Assembly (NCBI GenBank): GCA_963422465.1
Contig: OY730171.1
Span: 4,422,202 to 4,486,201 of the forward strand
Origin: Lichina pygmaea
Taxonomy: Eukaryota > Ascomycota > Lichinomycetes > Lichinales > Lichinaceae
DNA length: 64,000 bases
Direction of reading: 5' to 3'
In this document: positions 33,236-45,085 of the stretch, piece by piece
Position numbering within the stretch: the stretch's first letter is position 1
How the letters are laid out: every line of letters begins with the position of its first letter
Position numbers and translations under genes: made by a program
Notes under the pieces: model-generated
The model's input: the letters and a program-made list of their open reading frames with translations, nothing else
Databases searched by the model: none
What the model was told of the DNA's origin: nothing

Positions 33236-34660
33236 CTATGGCGTACATCTGCCGAGGAAACGAGGATACAGCGTGCATTCCCGGACGCTGTGTCGGGCGC
33301 AGAGCCAGGCGATGAAGCGCTCGAGACCCAAGCCGTAGCCTCCGTGAGGAATGGAGCCGTACCTGCGGCGCCGTCCGTCAGAAATGACGGAGATGACGGA
33401 AACGACGGAAATGACAGCAACGACACCGGCGCCGTCGTCTTCTCCGAGAGGGGACGGTGTGGCCGGTCGAGACAACTCACTTGCGTTGATCAGTGTACCA
33501 GTAATATGGCTTCGGGCTGATGCCTTCCCGATCGTAGCCCGACAGCAGCTCCGTGAGATCCTGCATGCGCATGCTGCCACCGACAATCTCGCCGACGTTC
33601 GGCATCAGGCAGTCGACGCTCTCGGTCGTGCGCCGGTCGGTGTCGTGGCGCTTCATGTAGAAGGCCTTGACCTCTGCGGGGAAGTAGGTGAGGAAGATGG
33701 GCCGGCCGATGATGTCGGTCATCCTCCGTTCGGGCGCCTCGGCGATGTCGTCGCCGAACGCGTGCGCCGACCCGTCTTCCTTGGTGACGCCGTGCTCGTT
33801 GAGCCAGGCGATGGCGTCGGCGTACGTCATCCGCAGGAACGGCCGCTCGGGCGGGCGGAAGTCCGGGTTGAGCTGGCCCACGAGCGCGCGACCTTCGGGG
33901 TGGGCCAGGACGGAGTCGACGACCGACGCGATCACGTGCTCGAGGTGGTCGAGGAGATCGTCAAAGTCGACGAAGCCGAGCTCGGCCTCGACGTGCGTGT
34001 ACTCGGCCAGGTGACGGCGCGTCAGGGACTTCTCGGCCCGGAAGGACGGCATGACGCAGTAGCTGTTGCCCACCGCCGGCAGGCTCGTCTCGAGGTAGAG
34101 CTGCGACGACTGGGTGAGGTAGGCCTTCTCGTCGAAGAACTTGAAGTCGAAGAGCGTGCTGCCGCCCTCGACCTGGGTCTGCACCATGCAGGGCGTGCGC
34201 ACCTGGCGGAACCGGAGGTCGTAGTACGTCTTGTGGAAGCCGTACAGCACCAGGTCGGTGACCTTCAGCACCGCCGACGCCGTCTCGCCGCGGATGACGA
34301 GGTGTCGGTTGTTCAGCATCATCTGCGGGTCCGCGCCCGGGGCGACGACGGTCGAGAAGGCCTCGCGGTCGCCCGGCGCCCGGCCGAGGATCCTGAAGTA
34401 GTCGGCCTGGAGCTCCCGGTCGTCCGGCGCGTGCTGGTTCGGAGGCACCTCGCACATCTCGCCGTAGATCACCATCGACGTCTGCAGCGTCAGCGTCATG
34501 GCGTCGTACGTCCGCGCAAGGTCGCCCGTCAGGACGCACTGCAGCGTCGAGAAGGTGCCGTCCTGCAGCGTGACGAACTTGACGTCCTTCTGCGACCGCA
34601 GCCGATGCACCCAGCCCATCACCTTGACCCGACTGCCCCGACCTGACTCGTCTCCATCTT

Positions 34661-34691
<31 letters not shown>

Positions 34692-35036
34692 CTGTGCTGG
34701 CCGTAGTCTGACCACGTCGCGGTCTCTGTCTCGGATCTCGATCCTCTTCGCCCTCGGCAAGCTCGGGTCCTCCTGGATGATCACCTTCTTGGCTTCCTCC
34801 AACGCCGCTCTTCGATTCTCTTCCTCTCTGTTCTGTCGCAGCGCCAGCTCTCGCGCCGCCGCCGTCTTCTTCTCCTGCTGCTGTCGGAGCTTCTCGGCCT
34901 TCTTGAGCGCACTCTTCGTGGGCTCTTTGGGAGCGGCCGCGGTGGCATCGGATGGCGCGGCCTCGGGAGGCGCAGCCGCCGTGGGTCTTCCGTCGACACC
35001 ATCGACGGCGTCTGCTTCGGCGCCGCGCGTGTCCAT
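33236..35036 (-). CDS. DED81: Asparaginyl-tRNA synthetase, cytosolic
   Basis: Charges tRNA-Asn. Two exons, 33481-35036 and 33236-33362, give 560 residues. Order: Ala/Glu/Lys-rich N-terminal extension (about 20-110), OB-fold anticodon domain ([24 protein letters not shown]), then the class II core with [16 protein letters not shown], motif 2 [22 protein letters not shown] and motif 3 GYGLGLERF in the short last exon. The SARP-type GGSTLF loop and overall length separate it from AspRS. The start is taken at 35036 since no ATG lies upstream in frame before non-conserved sequence. The 118-base intron just before motif 3 contains GGAAATGAC-like tandem units (33375-33425). Confidence 0.94.
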
Positions 35037-36227
35037 CGCGGAGGCTTCACAGGCTCCAAGACGTTCGCCCGGCACGACCGCTCAATTCCTCTCGCTCTCT
35101 CTCCTGCTGGGAATTGCCTGTCGGGTCAAGGTGGGGCTGTCGTACGAGTAGCTGTGTCTGCCGATACCGGTGGCTGACTCACCCGCGAAGCTAAGTCACT
35201 CCAGCCCCACCACCGCACAGCCACACCTGGCTCTTACATAATCACGAACTCACCTTCCGGTGGCGGCCCCAGCTTACGAGGTAGGTCAGCGCCACGGACG
35301 CCCTAAGAATAGTATCAAGCTGTCCACGTCGTGTGACGGGCGGGCCGAGATGAAATTTCGTCTGCCCCTTGCGTCGACTGCTTACGATAAAGCGTCAACA
35401 TTAGGATATTCCTTTCTTAAATTCTTTTTGCCCTGCTAAAGCAATCAGCCGCAAATTTCAATTGGATCCCTGCCAATACAATTTCTTTTTTTTTCTTTGA
35501 AATTTTCTGGTGCCCTCCAACGGCGCTTCTTCGCCGGCTCCACCCACGTCTCTCTCTCTCTCTCGCTCGTCCGATTTTCGATCTTTACCATCTCCACCAA
35601 CTCCACCCACTTTCGACCTCGTCCTTCCTTTACCTTATTCTTCTTCCATTTTTCTTCTCCACTCATCCTTCGACCTTCGAATACCTTCTTTACTGCCGCA
35701 ACTACTGTTTCCTTCGTTGCTTGCTACACTGACCAGTGTCATTCCTTCTTCCTTCGCTCGCTCGTTCGTCGTCCTCGGTGCACCGAGCCGGAGACGGTGT
35801 CACCGCATTACGCTCGACGCCCTTCGCTCACTCACTCGGTCCAGATATTCGGCCACGCGAGACTAATAACACTATCCCAGATCATAATCAAACCGTTCTA
35901 CATCTTCTAATCGGCATTTGCAGCATAGCTTCCACTGTTGTCCGAGTCTTCACAGACTCGATAACGTCACTTTCGCCCTGGACACTCCTTCTGCCGACAG
36001 TGCATCATCCTTCTCGGGCCACAGCCTTCGTCACTCCGGTAGACTCGCGATATCGCAGTGCTACAGGGTCCACATTCTTTGGCGCAACGGAGCAGTTGGC
36101 GGGGCAAGACAGAAAAGTCTGACGGTGACTGGGATCAGCTGCCGTCGAAAGGCGAAGATCTCGGCAGCCTCGGGCCTTGCGACGGCAGAACGTCCGGTCG
36201 AGTGTTATCGACGTCCACGGACCGGTG
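35037..36227. other. Divergent promoter region and long 5' leader of the Nrd1-like gene
   Basis: Between AsnRS (-) and the RRM gene (+). 35,450-36,000 is strongly pyrimidine-rich with CTCTCT runs, as is common in long fungal 5' leaders. No separate gene is supported. Confidence 0.5.
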
Positions 36228-38263
36228 ATGGAAGCCTGGAACGGAGTCCCTTCGGGGACTGATGGACGCATGAACGGATACATCCCCCAGTTGGCCGCGA
36301 AGACGAACAACATGGCGGACGAACCCTTGGGCTTCTCGCACGGGGCCTTCGCGCTGAACAACCAGAACGCCGGAGGGTTTGGCAACAGGCAGACTCGGCG
36401 CGGGAACGTTCCGGCAATCAACACCGGCCCCGTCCGAGGCGGCATGAGCGACATGGGCACTCCTGGTACCGCCCTCGACATGCATTTCTCGCCGCTGTTG
36501 CCCTCCCAGCTTCTCTTGGGGAGTCCCTTCCAGCCGGGGAGCCCGTCCACGTTCGCGTCTCCGCGCTTCTCGAGCTTCGGCCCTTTCACGCAGCAGAGCT
36601 CGGCCACGCACGGTCCGGCGAGACAGAACCACGGTCCCGGCGCGGATCAATCGATCCAGCACCCGACCTCTCCGCATGCCGTCAACTCCTTCCTTTCGTC
36701 GGCCGCCTTTGGCGCGTCGCAGATGCTCTCGCCGCAGTCGCCCGTGGCCGGATACGCGGGGCTCGCGAGCCAGGGCATCGGCATCCCGCAAGCGCAGGTC
36801 ATGCCGGCCTTGATGTCGGGCACGAGCCGGACCGTGTATCTGGGCAACATCCCGGCCGAGACCTCGGCCGAGGAGATCCTGAACCACGTCCGAAGCGGAC
36901 AGATCGAGTCCGTGAGACTTTTGCCCGACAAGAACTGCGCCTTCATCTCCTTCCTCGACGGCAGCTCCGCCACGCACTTCCACTCGGACGCCATCCTCAA
37001 GAAGCTGTCGATCCGGGGCAACGACGTCAAGGTCGGGTGGGGGAAGCCGTCGCACGTACCCACCTCGGTCGCCCTCACGGTCCAGCAGTCGGGCGCGTCG
37101 CGGAACGTCTACCTCGGGAACCTCCCCGAGAACATCACCGAGCAAGAGCTTCGAGAGGATCTCGGCAAGTTCGGCTCGGTCGACACCGTCAAGATCGTGC
37201 GCGAGAAGTCCATCGCCTTTGTGCACTTCCTCTCCATCGGCAACGCCATCAAGGCCGTCTCGCACCTGCCGCAGGAGTCCAAGTGGCAGCCGCCTCGGCG
37301 GGTCTTCTACGGCAAGGATCGTTGCGCCTACGTGTCCAAGACGCAGCAGCAGAACGCGGCCCAGTTCCTGGGCATCGCGCCGGGCTACGCCCACATCCTG
37401 AACGGCGCCGACCGGGAGCTGATCTCCAACGCGATCGCGCAGCAGTCGGTCGCGGCCGCCGCCGTCGCCACGTCCGCCGGCGGGCTGGCCAACCTGGGCA
37501 ACCGCACCGTCTACCTCGGCAACATCCACCCGGAGACGACGCTCGAGGAGATCTGCAACGTCGTCCGCGGCGGTCTGCTCCACCACGTCCGCTACATCCC
37601 GGACAAGCACATCTGCTTCGTCACCTTCATCGATCCCACCTCGGCCGCGTCCTTCTACGCCCTCAGCCAGATCCAAGGCCTCATGATCCACAACCGCCGC
37701 CTCAAGATCGGCTGGGGCAAGCACTCGGGAGCGCTTCCGCCCGCCATCGCGCTCGCCGTCAGCGGCGGCGCGTCGCGCAACGTCTACGTCGGCAACCTGG
37801 ACGAGTCGTGGACGGAGGAGCGCCTGCGCCAGGACTTTGCCGAGTACGGCGAGATCGAGCTCGTCAACACGCTCCGCGAGAAGAGCTGCGCCTTTGTCAA
37901 CTTCACCAACATCGCCAACGCCATCAAGGCCATCGAGGGCGTCCGCGGCCGCGACGAGTACCGCCGGTTCAAGATCAACTTCGGCAAGGACCGCTGCGGC
38001 AACCCGCCGCGTCAGACGGCCGGCCGAGACCAGCACAAGCAGCATCCGGCCGCGTCGAACGGCGTACACGAGAGCCTTGGCTCGCCCCAGGCCCAGACCC
38101 AGACCCAGACCCAGGCCCAGGCCAGCCTCGGTCTGCCCTCGAGCCGAGCCGGTTCGGCGAACAGCCCCAACCGTGAGGATGTATCGCCGGGCCCTGGCGT
38201 CAACGGTGTCGGATCGGGCCACGGTCAACAGCCGTCGCTCGCTCCAGCACAACAGCAACAGCA

Positions 38264-38311
<48 letters not shown>

Positions 38312-38849
38312 GCAGCAACATCAGAATCGCAACCAGCACCAGCACCAGCAGCCTGGCACGTTGCAGGGATCCGACATGAATCCTCTGACCATGTATCTGT
38401 CGCAGCTGTCGGTGCAACAGCAGTCGCAATCGACGCAGCAAGCGTCCGACGCTCAGATGGCGGCCCTATCGTACCAGCAGAACGCTCCGTTCATCACCAC
38501 CCCGACGACGATGGTGGATATGAGGGTCGGCCAGGCGGCACAACCGTACCTCGAGGCCAACGGTGGCGGCAAGGCCTCTTCCAACCCGTGGACCGTCGGC
38601 GGCCTCCTCGCGCCGTCGAACGCCGATGTCGGCTACGGCCTGGGCCGGAGTCAGCACGCGCGAGCCATCAGCCTCCCTGTCTTCTCGCAGGAGCAAGGGC
38701 CCAACCTCGGACACGCACGAGCGCAGCCGAGCGTCGCCAACAACTCGTCTTTCGGCAGTTTCGGCGGCGGCGCCGCCTACGGCCTCGCCATCCAGCCGGG
38801 GTCGGGAGGGCTCTCGGGCTGGAGCGAGGAGGAAGTCGTGGCACAATGA
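36228..38849 (+). CDS. nrd1: Four-RRM RNA-binding protein, Nrd1-like
   Basis: In S. pombe Nrd1 binds mRNAs and restrains sexual differentiation. A single open frame of 873 residues from the ATG at 36228. Four RRMs at about 201-273, 292-364, 426-498 and 517-589, each with RNP2 (RTVYLGNIPAE, RNVYLGNLPEN, RTVYLGNIHPE, RNVYVGNLDES) and RNP1-like strands (CAFISFL, IAFVHFL, ICFVTFI, CAFVNFT). RRM1/3 and RRM2/4 resemble each other pairwise (GWGK versus YGKDRC/FGKDRC ends), pointing to an old duplication. The N-terminus is Ser/Pro/Gly-rich; the C-terminus has QTQTQ and a long poly-Gln run (DNA about 38248-38312). A 5' untranslated intron is possible but not shown. Confidence 0.9.
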
Positions 38850-40862
38850 TGTACGATGCGCTCCGATTCGATTCCCCGACGTCCAAGGGCCCTCTTTCTC
38901 ACTTTCAAAAAGAATAATCTCGCACTATGTCTTTGCGTTGTGGTCAAAGTGTTTCTGGCTATTCGACGTCCCGGGACGTCCTCCCTCTTTTTCGTTCCAC
39001 CCCCCCTGTACACTACGGGCCGTCGTTCGTTCTCTCTCCCTTCTCTCGGCCCAGATTGCCTTCCGTCACTTATTTTTCTAATGCGCATTCCTACTTTCGA
39101 TTTTTTCTGAATCGTATCCTCTTGTATACCTGCTTCTCTTATTCAATCCTCGCTTCGACCGCACCGGAGATGCAAACAGCCCTCTTTGTACAAGATTGCG
39201 GCCGACCACTGGGTAAAAGTGCCGGTCTTGTCCTATCATAGGATAGCTCAGCCCAGCTCAGATTGATCTTGATTCCGATCTACCCAAAATGTTCGTGTTG
39301 GCCTCCTTTCTACGTATTTCACTCATTGTTTCTTCTATTTCGCCCAATAGGGGAGTGGGAGTCCACTTTTCATCTCTCCAGTCGGCCAAAGAGTTGCGCA
39401 AGTCAGTGTGTCATCTCTCGCTGCTGTATGTGATGTTATCTAACATGTACACAAAACAAAGAAGACTTGTTGGGTAATCTCTCCGGATCTTTCTCTGCAA
39501 TTGGTGATTGTTTACTGTACTTCCGTCTTATTCTTAAGCCCAGGAATAGTTGTTATGCTGCTTCGGCGCTACCGACTTCCTCACTGTGCCAAGCCTATGT
39601 TGTGACATACTCCCCCTCATCCACGTCTCCACTCCAGCTGTATTCTGTCAGAGCTATCATTGAACTGCACTTATATCATCATTTCTCTCCCTCGCACATC
39701 CTGATCAGGGAAGCACTGGGAGAATTCTACTTCAAAAAGTCTAGTCAGGCTGTAGGGGGGTGGAGCCGACAATGTTCGTACTTCTTTGGAAGTCCAACCT
39801 ACTTAGTGTGCTCTGATCACCGGTCCTGATGACTTCAAAAATACTCCAATACTCCACAACCATCAGGTGCCCCTCTCTCTTCTTATTGCCAATAGTCACA
39901 GCATCTCCCTTCTTTGTATTATGCCGATCAAGCTGACTTGTTGCTTTGTTGTCTTTCCTCACAGAGAGAGGCCTACAATGTGGGACAACAGACAGCAAAA
40001 TTGGACAAAAGGAAGGCTTGTGAGATGGATCGATATCACACATGGCCAAGTATTCAGATTATATTGTTGGGATGTGTCTGAGTGTACCTTGAGACATGGA
40101 CTCAATGACACTTTGCTCTCTTCTCTTGAGATCGTCGGAGATGATCAGACAGTCCGGCAAGCCCTTGTGGGTAGTGAGGTGCATCCAGCTTGTACAGCGA
40201 GCTAAAATGTGCCCTTGAGTTTGCCGTGCCCTGAAGATGACACACCTTGTCTGACAAACAGGTGTGACTCAAATCTCAACAGAGCGAACGGTACGTATGT
40301 ACAAAGATGGATTACCAAGCAGAGAGCACTTCAAAAATACTGATACTTGCTCCTGTCTGTTATGATCCCTAAATCAGCCAATCTGAACCAGTTGTGCTGC
40401 GCTATCCTTATGGATGCCAGTGATGTTTACACCCTAGCATGCCTAGGTAGACTGTTTCATGACTTTATCATAGGGTCTTCAGCCTCAATCCGGATGTTCA
40501 GCTGCGGGCTCCTTACTCGTACTAGTACCCTTCATGCCGCTAGCCGCTCGTGCCGCCCGTGCCGCCCCGTGAGATATTAAACTGTATTCCATATCCCAGA
40601 CGTATTGTGTTTGCCGCTTGGTAGTCTCAGGACTACTTTTAATTCGACAATCTCAGTTTGCAAACGACACGCGGAAGAAACTCCGACCTAATTCGGCAAG
40701 TGGGGTGATCAGGCAGCCACCAATGGCCATCGTCATGGCCTACCGGCATAAAGAGCCTGTTGCCCCCAGAGGATCCTTCCAACAACACGCAACTCTTCTC
40801 TCACCACCACGACATCTGGAACACCGACACCCATTCGGCTTTCAGCTGCAGACTCATCAATC
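38850..40862. other. Two-kilobase gap, AT-richer
   Basis: Holds the 3' untranslated region of the Nrd1-like gene and the promoter of the next gene. 39,300-40,580 is lower in CG dinucleotides than its neighbours, possibly an old repeat altered by RIP-like mutation, but I recognise no element and no gene. Confidence 0.45.
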
Positions 40863-43270
40863 ATGGCAGTACCTACAGTCCATCGACACAACTATCTCAT
40901 CAAGGACTTGGAGACGGCGTCGGTCACGCTGTCTCCGCAGACGGCCACGGTGGTTCGGCAGATAGACAATCTGGTTCTCAAGGTGAGTCCAGCTCTGCTC
41001 ATGATCGCGAACCTTTCATCTCTTTTCCCGGGCGTCGCTGACCTGCTCAGCCTGGGCCGAACGAGATCATCGTCCATGGCTTGACCCCGACCACGGACGA
41101 GAACTCCATACAGGTCAAGGGCCAAGGAGCAGCCCTCATCACGGGCATGACGGTCGAGATCGTCCCGAATACGGACAAGTCAGACCTGCTTGACTTGCCC
41201 GACTCGGACCCGTCCGAGGACGAGGATGAGGACGAGGAGGATAACGACAATGAGGCCGACGACGAAGAGATGCGGTCTCTTGATGACGCCATCGCCTCGC
41301 TGAAACTGCAGGAGGCGGACGCCAAGGAAGAACTGCAGTCAATCACAGTGAGAATCGGGTTCCTGGACGACTACGGGAAGGCTCTGAAGCCGAAGGACGC
41401 CGACCTCGACACCTTGGCCAAGTGGCTTCGGCTGTACGACGGAGAGCGACGGACCCTCTACGACTGTCACAAGTCTTGTACCGCACATGTCGCCGACGTC
41501 GACAAGGAGCTCCGGCAGAAGGACCGGAAGAAAGTTCGGCTCGTGGACGCCAGGGAGAAGGCCGAGAAGAAGGCGGGCAAGGCCAAGCGAAAGGCCGCAG
41601 CCATCAAGGCGGAGAAGCGCGCTGCCCGGCGAGCGGAGAAGAAGCGGTCGAAGGCCGAGATCGAATCCTTCTTCCCAAAGAAGGTCTACAAGGTCGTCTT
41701 GACGATCGAATCCTCCTCGGACGACATCGCGTCTGGGGCGTCGACGCCTCGTCGGCTCGCCAAGGGGCCCGACGCGGACGAGAAGGGACGGCAAAGCTTG
41801 GACGGGCCGCCGCCCTTGTCGCTCTCCTTGTCGTACGTGACGCAGGGAGCGTCCTGGGTTCCTGCGTACAATGTGCATCTCTCGACGCCATCTCGGTCCG
41901 GCACCATCGCCTACCGCGCCGAGTTTGAGAACACGACGTCCGAGACGTGGCGCAACACGAAGCTGATGCTATCGACTTCGCAGACGTCCTTCTCCGGTCT
42001 CGCCGACAAGGTGCCCACGATGAACCCTTGGCACATCCGACTGGCGAAGCGGCAGCTTGGTCTCGAGGCGTGGGAGGGCGGCCTCGAGAGCCAGTCTGAG
42101 AAGGGCGTCAAGTCCCATCAGCTCACGCAGCTGGCGGTCACGAACACGAACCGAAACGAGCTTTTTGGCAAGCCGTCGACTTCGGCGTTTGACCACGCCG
42201 CCGATCGCCTGACCGACACTTGCATGGTTCGGGGCGTCGTCGCAGGAGGCCCTAGGTTCTGCGGGGGGGGGAGGTCAGGGTTTGGTGCCCCGACTGGGCA
42301 AACACAGGGAGAACGGTCCTCGCAGCGACGACATAGGCGAATTGTAGACAATGTGCAGGCCCAAGGGATGGCCTTCGGCCGCGACACGGAACCTTCGGAT
42401 GACGAATCGGTGGTCTCCGCCGACACGATGATGGCCGGCGCGCTCGCGTTCCAGGAGAGCTCCCGCGAGGACCACGGTCTGACGACGACCTACACGATGC
42501 CCGGCGTGCGCACGGTGGGGCCGAGCCGGGTCCGGCGACGTCACCTGATCGCGGACCTGTCGCTCGGCTCCGTCTCGCTGTCATACATCCTCATCCCTAA
42601 GCTCCGCGCGGCCGCCTTCCTCAAGGCGCGCATCCAGAACACGTCCCCCGTGACGCTTCTCCGGGGACAGGCCAGCCTCACCCTGGACGGCACCTTCCTG
42701 GGCAAGACGAGCATCCCACGCGCGTCCCCGGACGAGACCTTCACCCTGCCCCTCGGCATCGACCCGGCCATCCAGGTCAGCTACGCGAAGCCGACGGTGC
42801 GACGCAGCTCGAGCGGCATCTTCACCAAGGAGGAGTCGGTCGTCTACACGCGCTCGATCACGATCACGAACACGAAGCTGGACAAGGGCTCGGTCGACCT
42901 CGTCGTGCTCGACCAGATCCCGGTCAGCGAAGACGAGCAGCTGCGCATGTCCATCGTCGAGCCGGCCGGTCTCAAGGTCGAGGGAGACAAGGTCAAGACG
43001 GGCGAGGTGGTCAAGACGGGTGCCGTCGGTGGTGGTGGTGGTGGTGGTGGTGGTAGTACAGGGAGGGCCAGCAGCAGCATCGGCGGCGGTCGAAGCGCCA
43101 GCGGGAGCGTGGCCGCTTCGGGAGGCTGGGGCAAGGCCACGGCGACGCTCAAGAAGCACGGCGAGGTTACGTGGAACGTGACGCTCAACAAGGGAGCGAC
43201 GTGTCGTCTGCCGCTCGAGTACGAGGCCAAGATTCCGTCGTCGGAGGCCATTGTCGGGCTTGACCGATGA
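40863..43270 (+). CDS. DUF4140/DUF4139 (MuiA-like) protein
   Basis: Two exons (40863-40982, 41051-43270), 779 residues; the 68-base GT...AG intron splits LVLK/PGPNE. The N-terminal DUF4140 region (HNYLIKDLETASVTLSPQTATVVRQI, then NEIIVHGLTPTTDENSIQV) is followed by an acidic stretch, a Lys/Ala-rich coiled coil (about 190-240), and the DUF4139 beta region starting LSLSYVTQGASWVPAYNVHLSTP and ending WNVTLNKGATCRLPLEYEAKIPSSE. A Gly run (DNA 43030-43054) interrupts the last third. The family is named after bacterial mucoidy inhibitor A; the role in fungi is unknown. The ATG at 40863 is in good context (AATCATGG). Confidence 0.88.
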
Positions 43271-43495
43271 GATGGCGGGTTTTTTGAGCTGGGTGGGGAC
43301 ATGGCAGGTTATTGTTTGGGGCTCGTCGCACAAGAAGTTGTTCAGCTATTGTTTTTGGCTTGAACGAGACGGTAGCGTAGGTTGGGACACCGCAGAAAAG
43401 TGATTGTGCCTTGCACGGAACTTGCATGAATTCGATCTCGCAGTCCAGCGGCCCCTTCTTGGTCTCTTCTCATCCTCTTGACTATCTTGCCCTGA

Positions 43496-43711
43496 GCCCA
43501 GCACAATCTCGACGCAGATCTGCTCTAGGCAGGTGAGGCAAGATATGCGGATGGAAATAGTGAATAGGCCCAGCACAATCTCGACGCAGATCTGCTCTAG
43601 GCAGGTGAGGCAAGATATGCGGATGGAAATAGTGAATAGGCCCAGCACAATCTCGACGCAGATCTGCTCTAGGCAGGTGAGGCAAGATATGCGGATGGAA
43701 ATAGTGAATAG
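43496..43711. repeat. Perfect 72-bp unit repeated three times
   Basis: Units at 43496-43567, 43568-43639 and 43640-43711 are identical as far as I can read, starting GCCCAGCACAATCTCGACGC. 72 is a multiple of three, so both strands carry short repetitive open frames (24-residue period), but no gene context supports translation. Perfect identity implies recent expansion or conversion. Confidence 0.95.
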
Positions 43712-43820
43712 GCAGGGGTGAGGGTGGGGTCAGGACTGTAAAGATGTGATGTCAAGTCGCATCTGCATACAAGTAGGTCAGGCGGGCAGGTGGACATCTA
43801 ACAGCAACCGAAGAGAACCC

Positions 43821-44031
43821 TGTTCGATGTTGATCCTGCATGGTGCCGCTGATCCTGCATGGATCTGCCTTGTGCCTTTTAGAGCCTTCTTCTGTCGCTC
43901 CAAGGCAAACAACAGCTTCGTGTCTACGAAGTACATATAGTTGATTAGCTAGTTCTCCCTAATCAATCTATCAGTCGTGACACTCATCTCTTCTTCTCCC
44001 CGCTGCTCGCGACAGCGTTCCCAGTCGAACA
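43821..44031 (+). mobile_element. Solo LTR (family A, copy 2) with 5-bp target-site duplication
   Basis: Starts TGTTCGA and ends TCGAACA, perfect 7-base inverted ends, and is flanked by AACCC on both sides (43816-43820 and 44032-44036). Homologous to 7724-7977 in the same orientation but about 43 bases shorter. No internal part remains. Confidence 0.88.
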
Positions 44032-45085
44032 AACCCAAGGTCTAAAGAAACAAGAACAAGAAACCCCCCATGACAGTAGAAACAGCAAGAACAGAATAAA
44101 AGGCACAGAGAGAACAAGAACAAGAACAAGAACAGCAAAAGAACAAGAAAAGAAGAAGAGACAGGCTTGGTAAGCATAGCTCCAAAGAAAAACACAAGGG
44201 AAAAAAGAACGCTCCCCAATATCAGGTACCCGGTACAGTACGCCACCCGTGTCAACCAGCCGTGAATATAGAAAGTAATCAGTCAGTCGGTCCGGACAAG
44301 AAAGATCAGGAGCTCCTGAAGCTCTGGAGTACCGATACAGGAGCTCTGGAGTACAGAAGCTCTGGAGCACCTGAGCCGAGCTCTGTGAGCGAACAGCGCT
44401 GAGTGGGAGCCTACAGCGCCCCTTCTCCCCCCTCTTCCTCTCCCCCCTTGGAGCAGGCAGTGGTAGTGGTAGTCCTGAGGAGTTTTTGGAAGCAGATAGG
44501 CCCAAGCGCAGACCCTATCACATCCGATCTCAGGAGCTTTGGGAATACAAGTAGACACTGTCAAAGGAGAGGGATGGGTTTTAGGGTGGCTCTCTTTCAT
44601 CGAAGCATCTTGCGGACCTTACAAGTAATTATTCCTGCGCTGTACTTCCGTACGTAGCATACGGTACTGTATAGTACATACGTACAGCAGCAGACTATGG
44701 TGGATCCAGGCCTACGGAAATGTACAGTCGGTACGGTACGGTACGTAAGTGTACATCTGAGAGGAGCGACTTGCAGTGGATCCAGCCTACGGAAGAAGTA
44801 CGAGCCGGAGAGGAGGAGGTCCTGGAGGAGGAGGAGCGACTGTTGTCTGTACTGTACCGTCGCGCTCCATCCGTAGACAGGAAGAAGTAGCAGAAGCAGA
44901 TCGATGCCGATGTTGGACTTGCTCTCTTCCTTCCAGATCTTTGATGACCAGCGATGTATCGACTTGGGATCGGCCTACTAAGAGGGGGAGATTGAGAGGC
45001 GGGGGAAGGGGGGGACAGGGTAAACATCCACGCTCTTTGGCCTTGTTCCTTGCAACCTAGCCCTGCCCTAGCTGCAAACTTGATT

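Larger units (their letters stand above)
43271..45085. other. Gap with tandem repeat, solo LTR and purine-rich DNA
   Basis: No gene supported. Contents: 72-bp triple repeat (43496-43711), solo LTR (43821-44031), purine-rich AAGAACAAG repeats (about 44040-44170), a repeated GGAGCTCTGGAGTAC motif (44310-44370), and a TACTTCCGTAC copy at 44643-44653. Confidence 0.65.

Noticed and set aside
33351-34646. Plus-strand open frame opposite AsnRS
   Set aside because: Antisense shadow of a highly conserved synthetase; no recognisable domain.
36135-38441. Long minus-strand open frame (768 codons) opposite the Nrd1-like gene
   Set aside because: Composition is Arg/Leu/Val-rich with no domain. It is the mirror of GC-rich codons of the RRM gene, whose four RRMs are unmistakable.
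43482-43721. Small genes encoded by the 72-bp repeats
   Set aside because: Both strands are open only because the unit is a multiple of three; no start context, splice sites or homology.
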